Origin: Saccoglossus kowalevskii
Lineage: Eukaryota; Hemichordata; Enteropneusta; Harrimaniidae
Direction of reading: 5' to 3'
DNA: 44,943 nucleotides
Assembly (NCBI RefSeq): GCF_000003605.2
Contig: NW_003153496.1
Span: 1 to 44,943 of the forward strand
The translations under genes were made by a program, and so were the position numbers. How positions within the stretch are numbered: position 1 is the stretch's first letter; each line of letters starts with the position of its first letter. The notes below the pieces were generated by a model. It ran no database searches and was not told the DNA's origin. It saw nothing but the letters and a program-made list of their open reading frames with translations. Below, in pieces: positions 11,867 to 24,109 of the stretch.

Positions 11867-12809
11867 ATGATTGACATCACAGTACGAAAAAATGCAGGGG
11901 ACGTTGCCTTATATATTTTCCATGTGTGTGATGAAACAAAAAAAGTATAAATTCTACAGGTCTTTTACTCAGGTAGCCTCCCATGCAAGCGCTAACCTCG
12001 CCCGACTGTGCTTTACTTTAAACATTTGTCGAGCACCTAATCACACAGCAGTATGGATTATTTGAAATTAAGCCGAATTGGCGGATATTTTATATTTTGA
12101 ATGTTTTCACTCGATATCGCTTGCACAGGTACCTTCTATATTGACCTATGACCTTTACATACTTGATATAACACGTCGGTGATTTAACACAAATTTAAGA
12201 AATATTAATTCGTATTTCGAATTTTCTACTACTGGACTTGTTGATATGATATCACAGGTAACACTCCCGCATAAAACTACCAACTTTGCAATCGCTTTTC
12301 ACAACTTTGTAAGCAGTTTGGTGTCGATTTTTCGGTTGACTGGTGTGTTAATCTGCATATATGTGTGGCATTCTCGGAATATTTACTTTATGTTTTCACA
12401 ATTTAACTCGGTGTTGTCATGATAATGATTTAGGTTTAATATTTAAGCTACTCCGCCAATATTTCCTTCGTTTTTTCAACTTTGCACAAAGTTTTCTAAC
12501 GTTTTACAGTCAGTTCACGTGAACATCTATATGCTGCTTTTAACTGGCTTTTATTAAATTGATCGACTTAACAACTGCGCCTTTCTATATGCCAACAACT
12601 TAGGTTATAGATACAAATACATCTACCAACTTTGCAATAACATTCCACAACTTTGCAATAACTTTGCACATCTTTACACGATGTGTTAACAGCGTAAAAC
12701 AAACTACGTGCAGACAACATGAACAACGTGTTCGAGAAAATTAGAAGTAATTTGAAAAGTTTCCATTAATTAAATAAAGTTACAAAAACGACACGATTTT
12801 GCACTATGA
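11867..12809. repeat. Monomer 13 (F2/M3/B), 943 bp
   Basis: Forms an almost identical consecutive pair with monomer 14 (shared GTGTTAATCTG, ATGTGTGGC, CCGCATAAAAC). The rear end carries GGTTATAGATAC as in monomer 43. Confidence 0.95.
11949..12066 (-). pseudogene. 5S rRNA-derived element, copy 13
   Basis: Diverged core (TGCATGGGAGGCTACCTG). The conserved TTAGTACTTG has become TTAGCGCTTG. Confidence 0.82.
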
Positions 12810-13752
12810 ATGATTGACATCACAGTAAGAAAAAATGCAGGGGACGTTGCCTTATATATTTTCCATGTGTGTGATGAAACAAAAAAAGTATAAATTCTAC
12901 AGGTCTTTTACTCAGGTAGCCTCCCATGCAAGCGCTAACCTCGCCCGACTGTGCTTTACTTTAAACATTTGTCGAGCACCTAATCACACAGCAGTATGGA
13001 TTATTTGAAATTAAGCCGAATTGGCGGATATTTTATATTTTGAATGTTTTCACTCGATATCGCTTGCACAGGTACCTTCTATATTGACCTATGACCTTTA
13101 CATACTTGATATAACACGTCGGTGATTTAACACAAATTTAAGAAATATTAATTCGTATTTCGAATTTTCTACTACTGGACTTGTTGATATGATATCACAG
13201 GTAACACTCCCGCATAAAACTACCAACTTTGCAATCGCTTTTCACAACTTTGTAAGCAGTTTGGTGTCGATTTTTCGGTTGACTGGTGTGTTAATCTGCA
13301 TATATGTGTGGCATTCTCGGAATATTTACTTTATGTTTTCACAATTTAACTCGGTGTTGTCATGATAATGATTTAGGTTTAATATTTAAGCTACTCCGCC
13401 AATATTTCCTTCGTTTTTTCAACTTTGCACAAAGTTTTCTAACGTTTTACAGTCAGTTCACGTGAACATCTATATGCTGCTTTTAACTGGCTTTTATTAA
13501 ATTGATCGACTTAACAACTGCGCCTTTCTATATTCCAACAACTTAAGTCATATATACAAATACATCAACCAACTTTGCAATAACTTTCCACAACTTTGCA
13601 ATAACTTTGTACATCTTTACACGATGCGTTAACAGCGCAAAACCAACTACGTGCTGACAACATGAACAACTTGTTCGTGAAAAGTACAAGTAATTTGAAA
13701 AGTTTCCATTAATTAGAAAAAGTTACAAAAACGCCACGATTTTGCACTATGA
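12810..13752. repeat. Monomer 14 (F2/M3/B), 943 bp
   Basis: Recent duplicate of monomer 13 for its front, middle and most of its rear. It then differs with TATTCCAACAACTTAAGTC and GTGAAAAGTACAAG, the latter shared with monomer 28. Confidence 0.95.
12892..13009 (-). pseudogene. 5S rRNA-derived element, copy 14
   Basis: No difference from copy 13 seen by eye. Confidence 0.82.
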
Positions 13753-14696
13753 ATGATTGACATCACAGTAAGAAAAAATGCAGGAACGTTGCCTTATATT
13801 TTTCCATGAGTGTGATGAAACAAAAAAAAATATAAATTCTACAGGACTTTTACCCAGGTAGTCTCCCATGCAAGTACTAACCTCGCCCGATTGTGCTTTA
13901 CTTTAAATATTTGTCGAGCACCAAACCACACAGCAACATGGATTATTCGAAATTAAGCAGAATTGGCGGCTATTTTATGTTTTGGGTGTTTTCATTCGAT
14001 ATCGCTTGCACAGGTACCTCTATATTGACCTATGACCTATACATACTTGATTTAACGCTACGTTGATTTAACACCAATTTACGAAATATTAATTCGTATT
14101 TCGAATTTTCTACTACGGGACTTGTTAATATGATATCAAAGGTAACAATCCCGCATGAAACTACCAACTTTGCAATCGCTTTTCACAACTTTGTAAGCAG
14201 TTTGTTGTCGATTTTTCGGTTGACTGGTGTGATAATCTGCATATATGTGAGGCATTCTCGGAACATTTACTTTATGTTTTCAAAATTGAACTGCGGGGTT
14301 GTCATGATAATGACTTGGCTTAAATATACAAGCAACTCCGCCAACATTTCCCTAGTTTTTTCCAACTTTGCGCGCTGGTTTATAACGTTTTACAGTCAGC
14401 TCACGTGAACATATATAGGCTGATTTTAACTGCCATTTATTAAATGTGTCGGCTAAAAAACTGTGCTTTTTTTATATGCCAACAACTTAGGTCATGTATA
14501 CAAATACATCTACCAACTTTGCAATAACTTTCCACAACTTAGCAATAACTTTGCACATCTTTACACGATGCGTTAACAGCGTAAAACAAACTACGTGCAG
14601 ACAACATGAACAACGTGTTCGAGAAAATTAGAAGTAATTTGAAAAGTTTCCATTAATTAAATAAAGTTACAAAAACGCCACGATTTTCCACTATGA
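13753..14696. repeat. Monomer 15 (F1/M1/A), 944 bp
   Basis: Front matches monomer 29. Near the end it carries the CAACTTAGCAATAAC marker. Confidence 0.95.
13834..13951 (-). pseudogene. 5S rRNA-derived element, copy 15
   Basis: Standard box C with plus-strand AACCTCGCCC, AAATATTTG and GCACCAAAC, all shared with copy 29. Nine-base T-run. Confidence 0.85.
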
Positions 14697-15636
14697 ATGA
14701 TTGACATCACAGTAAGAAAAAATGCAGGAACGTTGCCTTATATTTTTTCCATGAGTGTGATGAAACAAAAAAAATATAAATTCTACAGGACTTTTACCCA
14801 GGTCTCCCATGCAAGTACTAACCACGCCCGATTGTGCTTTACTTTAAACATTTGTCGAGCACCTAACCACGCAGCAGCATGGATTATTCGAAATTAAGCC
14901 GAATTGGCGGCTATTTTATGTTTTGGAGGTTTTCATTCGATATCGCTTGCACAGGTACCTCTATATTGACCTATGACCTATATATACTTAATTTAACGCT
15001 ACGTTGATTTAACACCAATTTACGAAATATTAATTCGTATTTCGAATTTTCTACTACGGGACTTGTTAATATGATATCAAAGGTAACAATCCCGCATGAA
15101 ACTACCAACTTTGCAATCGCTTTTCACAACTTTGTAAGCAGTTTGTTGTCGATTTTTCGGTTGACTGGTGTGATAATCTGCATATATGTGAGGCATTCTC
15201 GGAACATTTACTTTATGTTTTCAAAATTGAACTGCGGGGTTGTCATGATAATGACTTGGCTTAAATATACAAGCAACTCCGCCAATATATCCTTCGTTTT
15301 TTCAACTTTGCACAAAGTTTTCTAACGTTTTACAGTCAGTTCACGTGAACATCTATATGCTGCTTTCAACTGGCTTTAATTAAATTGATCGACTTAACAA
15401 CTGCGCCTTTCTATATGCCAACAACTTAGGTGATATATACAAATACATCAACCAACTTTACAATAACTTTCCACAACTTTGCAATAACTTTGTACATCTT
15501 TACACGATGCGTTAACAGCGTAAAACCAACTACGTGCTGACAACATGAACAAACTTATTCGTGAAAATTACAAGTGATTTGAAAAGTTTCCATTAATTAG
15601 AAAAAGTTACAAAAACGCCACGATTTTGCACTATGA
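14697..15636. repeat. Monomer 16 (F1/M1/A-to-B hybrid), 940 bp
   Basis: Near-copy of monomers 9 and 38, with the class switch at about 15285. CTTAGGTGATATATAC destroys the third AGGTCA site, as in monomer 44. Confidence 0.95.
14778..14892 (-). pseudogene. 5S rRNA-derived element, copy 16, box C shortened
   Basis: 115 bp: three bases are lost in box C (plus-strand ACCCAGGTCTCCC). Its sister copies 9 and 38 are intact, so the deletion followed the block duplication. Confidence 0.85.
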
Positions 15637-16576
15637 ATGATTGACATCACAGTAAGAAAAAATGCAGGAACGTTGCCTTATATTTTTTCCATGAGTGTGA
15701 TGAAACAAAAAAATATAAATTCTACAGGACTTTTACCCAGGTAGTCTCCCATGCAAGTACTAACCACGCCCGATTGTGCTTTACTTTAAACATTTGTCGA
15801 GCACTTAGCCACACAGCAGCATGGATTATTCGAAATTAAGCCGAATTGGCGGCTATTTTATGTTTTGGAGGTTTTCATTTGATATCGTTTGCACAGGTAC
15901 CTCTATATTGACCTATGACCTATACATACTTGATTTAACACTACGTTGATTTAACACCAATTTACGAAATATTTGTTCGTATTTCGAATTTTCTACTACG
16001 GGACTTGTTAATATGATATCACAGTTAACAATCCCTCTTGAAACTACCAAGTTTGCAATCTTATTTCACAACTTTGTAAGCAGTTTGTTGTCGGGTTTTC
16101 GGTTGACTGGTGTGATAATCGGCTTATATGTGAGGCATTCTCGGAACATTTACTTTATGTTTTCACAATTTAACTCGGTGTTGTCATGATAATGATTTAG
16201 GTTAAATATTTAAGCTACTCCGCCAATATTTCCTTCGTTTTTTCAACTTTGCACAAAGTTTTCTAACGTTTTACAGTCAGTTCACGTGAACATCTATATG
16301 CTGCTTTCAACTGGCTTTAATTAAATTGATCGACTTAACAACTGCGCCTTTCTATATGCCAACAACTTAGGTCATGTATACAAATACATCAACCAACTTT
16401 ACAATAACTTTCCACAACTTTGCAATAACTTTGCACATCTTTACACGATGCGTTAACAGCGTAAAACAAACTACGTGCAGACAACATGAACAACTTGTTC
16501 GTGAAAATTACAAGTAATTTGAAAAGTTTCCATTAATTAGAAAAAGTTACAAAAACGCCACGATTTTCCACTATGA
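15637..16576. repeat. Monomer 17 (F1/M2/B), 940 bp
   Basis: Near-copy of monomers 10 and 39. ATATCGTTTGC is private. Confidence 0.95.
15717..15834 (-). pseudogene. 5S rRNA-derived element, copy 17
   Basis: Same variants as copy 10. Confidence 0.85.
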
Positions 16577-17511
16577 ATGATTGACATCACAGTAAGAAAA
16601 AATGCAGGAACGTTGCCTTATATTGAGTGTGATGAAACAAAAAAAGTATAAATTCTACAGGACTTTTACCCAGGTAGTCTCCCATGCAAGTACTAAACAC
16701 GCCCGATTGTGCTTTACTTTAAACATTTGTCGAGCACCTAACCACACAGTAGCATGGATTATTCGAAATTAAGCCAAATTGGCGGCTATTTTATGTTTTG
16801 GAGGTTTTCATTCGATATCGCTTGCACAGGTACCTCTATATTGACCTATAACCTATACATACTTGATTTAACGCTACGTTGATTTAACACCTATTTACGA
16901 AATATTAATTCGTATTTCGAATTTTCTACTACGGGACTTGTTAATATGATATCAAAGGTAACAATCCCGCATGAAACTACCAACTTTGCAATCGCTTTTC
17001 ACAACTTTGTAAGCAGTTTGTTGTCGATTTTTCGGTTGACTGGTGTGATAATCTGCATATATGTGAGGCATTCTCGGAACATTTACTTTATGTTTTCAAA
17101 ATTGAACTGCGGGGTTGTCATGATAATGACTTGGCTTAAATATACGAGCAACTCCGCCAACATTTCCCTAGTTTTTTCCAACTTTGCGCGCTGGTTTATA
17201 ACGTTTTACAGTCAGCTCACGTGAACATATATAGGCTGATTTTAACTGCCATTTATTAAATGTGTCGGCTAAAAAACTGTGCTTTTTTATATGCCAACAA
17301 CTTAGGTCATGTATACAAATACATCTACCAACTTTGCAATAACTTTCCACAACTTTGCAATAACTTTGCACATCTTTACACGATGCGTTAACAGCGTAAA
17401 ACCGACTACGTGCAGACAACATGAACAACGTGTTCGAGAAAATTAGAAGTAATTTGAAAAGTTTCCATTAATTAAATAAAGTTACAAAAACGCCACGATT
17501 TTCCACTATGA
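16577..17511. repeat. Monomer 18 (F1/M1/A), 935 bp, shortest
   Basis: The stretch between CTTATATT and GAGTGTGATG lacks about 8 bp (TTTTCCAT). The same deletion is found only in monomers 40 and 42. Confidence 0.95.
16650..16767 (-). pseudogene. 5S rRNA-derived element, copy 18
   Basis: Standard box C; plus-strand ACTAAACACGCCC is private. The spacer deletion lies downstream of the T-run and does not touch it. Confidence 0.85.
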
Positions 17512-18455
17512 ATGATTGACATCACAGTAAGAAAAAATGCAGGGGACGTTGCCTTATATATTTTCCATGTGTGTGATGAAACAAAAAAAGTATAAATTCT
17601 ACAGGACTTTTACCAAGGTAGTCTCCCATGCAAGTACTAACCACGCCCGATTGTGCTTTACTTTAAACATTTGTGGAGCACCTAACCACACAGTAGCATG
17701 GATTATTCGAAATTAAGCCGAATTGGCGGCTATTTTATGTTTTGGAGGTTTTCATTCGATATCGCTTGCACAGGTACCTCTATATTGACCTATAACCTAT
17801 ACATACTTGATTTAACGCTACGTTGATTTAACACCTATTTACGAAATATTAATTCGTATTTCGAATTTTCTACTACGGGACTTGTTAATATGATATCAAA
17901 GGTAACAATCCCGCATGAAACTACCAACTTTGCAATCGCTTTTCACAACTTTGTAAGCAGTTTGTTGTCGATTTTTCGGTTGACTGGTGTGATAATCTGC
18001 ATATATGTGAGGCATTCTCGGAACATTTACTTTATGTTTTCAAAATTGAACTGCGGGGTTGTCATGATAATGACTTGGCTTAAATATACAAGCAACTCCG
18101 CCAACATTTCCCTAGTTTTTTCCAACTTTGCGCGCTGGTTTATAACGTTTTACAGTCAGCTCACGTGAACATATATAGGCTGATTTTAACTGCCATTTAT
18201 TAAATGTGTCGGCTAAAAAACTGTGCTTTTTTATATGCCAACAACTTAGGTCATGTATACAAATACATCTACCAACTTTGCAATAACTTTCCACAACTTT
18301 GCAATAACTTTGCACATCTTTACACGATGCGTTAACAGCGTAAAACCGACTACGTGCAGACAACATGAACAACGTGTTCGAGAAAATTAGAAGTAATTTG
18401 AAAAGTTTCCATTAATTAAATAAAGTTACAAAAACGCCACGATTTTCCACTATGA
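17512..18455. repeat. Monomer 19 (F2/M1/A), 944 bp
   Basis: ACACCTATTTACG shared with monomer 18, and TGACCTATAACCT breaks the direct repeat. Confidence 0.95.
17594..17711 (-). pseudogene. 5S rRNA-derived element, copy 19
   Basis: Private plus-strand changes TACCAAGGTAG and GTGGAGCACC. Confidence 0.85.
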
Positions 18456-19396
18456 ATGATTGACATCACAGTAAGAAAAAATGCAGGAACGTTGCCTTAT
18501 ATTTTTTCCATGAGTGTGATGAAACAAAAAAAATGTAAATTCTACAGGACTTTTACCCAGGTAGCCTCCCATGCAAGTACTAACCACGCCCGATTGTGCT
18601 TTACTTTAAACATTTGTCGAGCACCTAACCACACAGCAGCATGGATTATTCGAAATTAAGCCGAATTGGCGGCTATTTTATGTTTTGGATGTTTTCATTC
18701 GATATCGCTTGCACAGGTACCTCTATATTGACCTATGACCTATACATACTTGATTTAACGCTACGTTGATTTAACACCAATTTACAAAATATTAATTCGT
18801 ATTTCGAATTTCTACTACGGGACTTGTTAATATGATATCAAAGGTAACAATCCCGCATGAAACTACCAACTTTGCAATCGCTTTCACAACTTTGTAAGCA
18901 GTTTGTGTCGATTTTTCGGTTGACTGGTGTGATAATCTGCATATATGTGAGGCATTCTCGGAACATTTACTTTATGTTTGAAAATTGAACTGCGGGGTTG
19001 TCATGATAATGACTTGGATTAAATATACAAGCAACTCCGCCAACATTTCCCTAGTTTTTTCCAACTTTGCGCGCTGGTTTATAACGTTTTACAGTCACCT
19101 CACGTGAACATATATAGGCTGATTTTAACTGCCATTTATTAAATGTGTCGGCTAAAAAACTGTGCTTTTTTTATATGCCAACAACTTAGGTCATGTATAC
19201 AAATACATCTACCAACTTTGCAATAACTTTCCACAACTTTGCAATAACTTTGTACATCTTTACACGATGCGTTAACAGCGTAAAACCCACTACGTGCTGA
19301 CAACATGAACAAACTTATTCGTGAAAATTACAAGTGATTTGAAAAGTTTCCATTAATTAGAAAAAGTTACAAAAACGCCACGATTTTGCACTATGA
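18456..19396. repeat. Monomer 20 (F1/M1/A) with clustered 1-bp deletions
   Basis: Four single-base losses lie between about 18808 and 18981: CGAATTTCTAC, CGCTTTCAC, GTTTGTGTCG and ATGTTTGAAAA. Three are in T runs. Confidence 0.95.
18537..18654 (-). pseudogene. 5S rRNA-derived element, copy 20
   Basis: Mixed core: F1-type flanks but box C with the GGCTACCTG ending of the diverged type. Confidence 0.85.
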
Positions 19397-20334
19397 ATGA
19401 TTGACATCACAGTAAGAAAAAATGCAGGAACGTTGCCTTATATTTTTTCCATGAGTGTGATGAAACAAAAAAAATATAAATTCTACAGGACTTTTACCCA
19501 GGTAGTCTCCCATGCAAGTACTAACCACGCTCGATTGTGCTTTACTTTAAACATTTGTCGAGCACTTAGCCACACAGCAGCATGGATTATTCGAAATTAA
19601 GCCGAATTGGCGGCTATTTTATGTTTTGGAGGTTTTCATTTGATATCGCTTGCACAGGTACCTCTATATTGACCTATGACCTATACATACTTGATTTAAC
19701 ACTACGTTGATTTAACACCAATTTACGAAATAATTGTTCGTATTTCGAATTTTCTACTACGGGACTTGTTAATATGATATCACAGTTAACAATCCCTCTT
19801 GAAACTACCAACTTTGCAATCTTATTTCACAACTTTGTAAGCAGTTTGTTGTCGGGTTTTCGGTTGACTGGTGTGATAATCGGCTTATATGTGAGGCATT
19901 CTCGGAACATTTACTTTATGTTTTCACAATTTAACTCGGTGTTGTCATGATAATGATTTAGGTTAAATATTTAAGCTACTCCGCCAATATTTCCTTCGTT
20001 TTTTCAACTTTGCCCAAAGTTTTCTAACGTTTTACAGTCAGTTCACGTGAACATCTATATGCTGCTTTCAACTGGCTTTAATTAAATTGATCGACTTAAC
20101 AACTGCGCCTTTCTATATGCCAACAACTTAGTCATGTATACAAATACATCAACCAACTTTACATACTTTCCACAACTTTGCAATAACTTTGCACATCTTT
20201 ACACGATGCGTTAACAGCGTAAAACCTACTACGTGCAGACAACATGAACAACGTGTTCGTGAAAATTAGAAGTAATTTAAAAAGTTTCCATTAATTAAAT
20301 AAAGTTACAAAAACGCCACGATTTTCCACTATGG
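19397..20334. repeat. Monomer 21 (F1/M2/B), 938 bp
   Basis: Private TTTGCCCAAAG breaks the B inverted repeat. CAACTTAGTC lacks a G and ACATACTTTCC lacks two bases near 20160. Its end (CCTACTACG to AATTTAAAAAG) matches the end of monomer 43. Confidence 0.95.
19478..19595 (-). pseudogene. 5S rRNA-derived element, copy 21
   Basis: Standard box C. Plus-strand CACGCTCGATTG is private, and CACTTAGCC as in copy 10. Confidence 0.85.
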
Positions 20335-21277
20335 ATGATTGACATCACAGTAAGAAAAAATGCAGGAACGTTGCCTTATATATTTTCCATGTGTGTGATG
20401 AAACAAAAAAAATATAAATTCTACAGGTCTTTTACTCAGGTAGCCTCCCATTCAAGTACTAACCTTGCCCGATTGTGATTTACTTTAAACATTTGTCGAG
20501 CACCTAACCAGACAGCAGCCTGGATTATTCGAAATTAAGCCGAATTGGCGGCTATTTTATGTTTTGGATGTTTTCACTCGATATCGCTTTGCACAGGTAC
20601 CTCTATATTGACCTATGACCTATACATACTTGATTTAACACTACGTTGATTTAACACCAATTTACGAAATATTTGTTCGTATTTCGAATTTTCTACTACG
20701 GGACTTGTTAATATGATATCACAGTTAACAATCCCTCTTGAAACTACCAAGTTTGCAATCTTTTTTCACAACTTTGTAAGCAGATTGTTGTCGGTTTTTC
20801 GGTTGACTGGTGTGATAATCTGCGTATATGTGAGGCATTCTCGGAACATTTACTTTATGTTTTCAAAATTGAACTGCGGGGTTGTCATGGTAATGACTTA
20901 GGTTAATATACAAGCAACTCCGCCAAGATTTCCCTCGTTTTTTCCAACTTTCCGCGCTGGTTTGTAACGTTTTACAGTCAGCTCACGTGAACATATATAG
21001 GCTACTTTCAACTGCCTTTTATTAAATTTGTCGGCTTAACAACTGCGCATTTCTATATGCCAAAAACTTAGGTCATATATACAAATACATCAACCAACTT
21101 TGCAATAACTTTCCACAACTTTGCAATAAGTATGCACATCTTTACACGATGCGTTAACAGCGTAAAACCCACTACGTGCTGACAACATGAACAACTTGTT
21201 CGTGAAAATCACAAGTAATTTGAAAAGTTTGCATTAATTAGAAAAAGCTACAAAAACGCCACGATTTTGCACTATGA
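20335..21277. repeat. Monomer 22 (F1/M2/C), 943 bp
   Basis: One of two class C monomers: CTTTCCGCGCTGG, TTTGTAACG, GGCTACTTTCAACTGCC. Its front equals the front of monomer 44 (both ATGGATGATTG), while its middle and rear equal monomer 45. Confidence 0.95.
20416..20533 (-). pseudogene. 5S rRNA-derived element, copy 22
   Basis: Diverged: box C starts TGAATGGG, and plus-strand CCTTGCCCG and TTGTGATTTAC alter the intermediate element and box A. ACCAGACAGCAGCCTGG is private in part. Confidence 0.82.
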
Positions 21278-22200
21278 ATGATTGACATCACAGTAAGAAA
21301 AAATGCAGGAACGTTGCCTTATATTTTTTCCATGAGTGTGATGAAACAAAAAATATATAAATTCTACAGGACTTTTACCCAGGTAGTCTCCCATGCAAGT
21401 ACTAACCACGCCAGATTGTGCTTTACTTTAAACATTTGTCGAGCACCTAACCACACAGCAGCATGGATTATTCGAAATTAAGCCGAATTGGCGGCTATTT
21501 TATGTTTTGGAGGTTTTCATTCGATATCGCTTGCACAGGTATCTCTATATTGACCTATTACCTATACATACTTGATTTAACGCTACGTTGATTTAACACC
21601 AATTTACGAAATATTAATTCGTATTTCGAATTTTCTACTACGGGACTTGTTAATATGATATCAAAGGTAACAATCCCGCATGAAACTACCAACTTTGCAA
21701 TCGCTTTTCACAACTTTGTAAGCAGTGTGTTGTCGATTTTTTCGGTTGACTGGTGTGATAATCTGCATATATGTGAGGCATTCTCGGAACATTTACTTTA
21801 TGCTTTCAAAATTGAACTGCGGGGTTGTCATGATAATGACTTGGATTAAATATACAAGCAACTCCGCCAACATTTCCCTAGTTTTTTCCAACTTTGCGCG
21901 CTGGTTTATAACGTTTTACAGTCAGCTCACGTGAACATATATAGACTGATTTTAACTGCCATTTATTAAATGTGTCGGTTCAAAAACTGCGCTTTTTTTA
22001 TATGCCAACAACTTAGGTCATGTATAAAAATACATCTACCAACTTTGCAATAACTTTCCACAACTTTGCAATAACTTTGCACATCTTTACACGATGCGTT
22101 AACAGCGTAAAACAAACTACGTGCAGACAACATGAACAACGTGTTCGAGAAAATTAGAAGTAATTTGAAAAGTTTCCATTAATTAAATAAAGTTACAAAA
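20713..22200. repeat. Block C-23 (copy 1 of 2)
   Basis: Middle and rear of monomer 22 plus most of monomer 23. Shared markers with 42383-43870: AGATTGTTGTCGG, AATAAGTATGCAC, AAAAAGCTAC, CGCCAGATTG, GACCTATTACC. Confidence 0.85.
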
Positions 22201-22222
22201 ACGCCACGATTTTCCACTATGA
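21278..22222. repeat. Monomer 23 (F1/M1/A), 945 bp
   Basis: AGGTATCTC and GACCTATTACC are shared only with monomer 46. GATTTTTTCGG has one extra T, shifting the class A open frame. Confidence 0.95.
21359..21476 (-). pseudogene. 5S rRNA-derived element, copy 23
   Basis: Plus-strand ACGCCAGATTG changes the intermediate-element region; shared with copy 46. The A-run next to it is shortened to six (AAAAAATATATAA). Confidence 0.84.
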
Positions 22223-23167
22223 ATGATTGACATCACAGTAAGAAAAAATGCAGGAACGTTGCCTTATATTTTTTCCATGAGTGTGATGAAACAAAAAAAA
22301 ATATAAATTCTACAGGACTTTTACCCAGGGAGTCTCCCATGCAAGTACTAACCACGCCCGATTGTGCTTTACTTTAAACATTTGTCTAGCACCTAACCAC
22401 ACAGCAGCATGGATTATTCGAAATTAAGCCGAATTGGCGGCTATTTTATGTTTTGGAGGTTTTCATTCGATATCGCTTGCACAGGTACCTCTATATTGAC
22501 CTATGACCTATACATACTTGATTTAACGCTACGTTGATTTAACACCAATTTACGAAATATTAATTCGTATTTCGAATTTTCTACTACGGGACTTGTTAAT
22601 ATGATATCAAAGGTAACAACACCGCATGAAACTACCAACTTTGCAATCGCTTTTCACAACTTTGTAAGCAGTTTGTTGTCGATTTTTCGGTTGACTGGTG
22701 TGATAATCTGCATATATGTGAGGCATTCTCGGAACATTTACTTTATGTTTTCAAAATTGAACTGCGGGGTTGTCATGATAATGACTTGGCTTAAATATAC
22801 AAGCAACTCCGCCAACATTTCCCTAGTTTTTTCCAACTTTGCGCGCTGGTTTATAACGTTTTACAGTCAGCTCACGTGAACATATATAGGCTGATTTTAA
22901 CTGCCATTTATTAAATGTGTCGGCTAAAAAACTGTGCTTTTTTTATATGCCAACAACTTAGGTCATGTATACAAATACATCTACCAACTTTGCAATAACT
23001 TTCCACAACTTTGCAATAACTTTGCACATCTTTACACGATACGTTAACAGCGTAAAACAAACTACGTGCAGACAACATGAACAACGTGTTCGAGAAAATT
23101 AGAAGTAATTTGAAAAGTTTCCATTAATTAAATAAAGTTACAAAAACGCCACGATTTTCCACTATGA
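22223..23167. repeat. Monomer 24 (F1/M1/A), 945 bp
   Basis: Private GTAACAACACCGC in M1 and GATACGTTAAC near the end. Confidence 0.95.
22305..22422 (-). pseudogene. 5S rRNA-derived element, copy 24
   Basis: Box C has one private change (plus-strand ACCCAGGGAGTC); GTCTAGC is also private. Confidence 0.85.
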
Positions 23168-24109
23168 ATGATTGACATCACAGTAAGAAAAAATGCAGGG
23201 GACGTTGCCTTATATATTTTCCATGTGTGTGATGAAACAAAAAAAGTATAAATTCTACAGGTCTTTTACTCAGGTAGCCTCCCATGCAAGTACTAACCTC
23301 GCCCGATTGTGCTTTACTTTAAACATTTGTCGAGCACCTAACCACACAGCAGCATGGATTATTCGAAATTAAGCCGAATTGGCGGCTATTTTATGTTTTG
23401 GAGGTTTTCATTCGATATCGCTTGCACAGGTACCTCTATATTGACCTATGACCTATACATACTTGATTTAACACTACGTTGATTTAACACCAATTTACGA
23501 AATAATTGTTCGTATTTCGAATTTTCTACTACGGGACTTGTTAATATGATATCACAGTTAACAATCCCTCTTGAAACTACCAACTTTGCAATCTTATTTC
23601 ACAACTTTGTAAGCAGTTTGTTGTCGGGTTTTCGGTTGACTGGTGTGATAATCGGCTTATATGTGAGGCATTCTCGGAACATTTACTTTATGTTTTCACA
23701 ATTTAACTCGGTGTTGTCATGATAATGATTTAGGTTAAATATTTAAGCTACTCCGCCAATATTTCCTTCGTTTTTTCAACTTTGCACAAAGTTTTCTAAC
23801 GTTTTACAGTCAGTTCACGTGAACATCTATATGCTGCTTTCAACTGGCTTTAATTAAATTGATCGACTTAACAACTGCGCCTTTCTATATGCCAACAACT
23901 TAGGTCATGTATACAAATACATCAACCAACTTTACAATAACTTTCCACAACTTTGCAATAACTTTGCACATCTTTACACGATGCGTTAACAGCGTAAAAC
24001 AATCTACGTGCAGACAACATGAACAACTTGTTCGTGAAAATTACAAGTAATTTGAAAAGTTTCCATTAATTAAATAAAGTTACAAAAACGCCACGATTTT
24101 CCACTATGA
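23168..24109. repeat. Monomer 25 (F2/M2/B), 942 bp
   Basis: AAATAATTGTTCG and the closing AAAACAATCTACG are shared with monomer 35, marking a block copied at about 9.4 kb. Confidence 0.95.
23250..23367 (-). pseudogene. 5S rRNA-derived element, copy 25
   Basis: Diverged box C (TGCATGGGAGGCTACCTG) but the TTAGTACTTG motif is kept. Same type as copies 28 and 31. Confidence 0.85.

Larger units (their letters stand above)
14697..16576. repeat. Two-monomer block H (copy 2 of 3)
   Basis: Differs from the other two by the 3-bp box C loss and the GGTGAT change. Confidence 0.85.
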
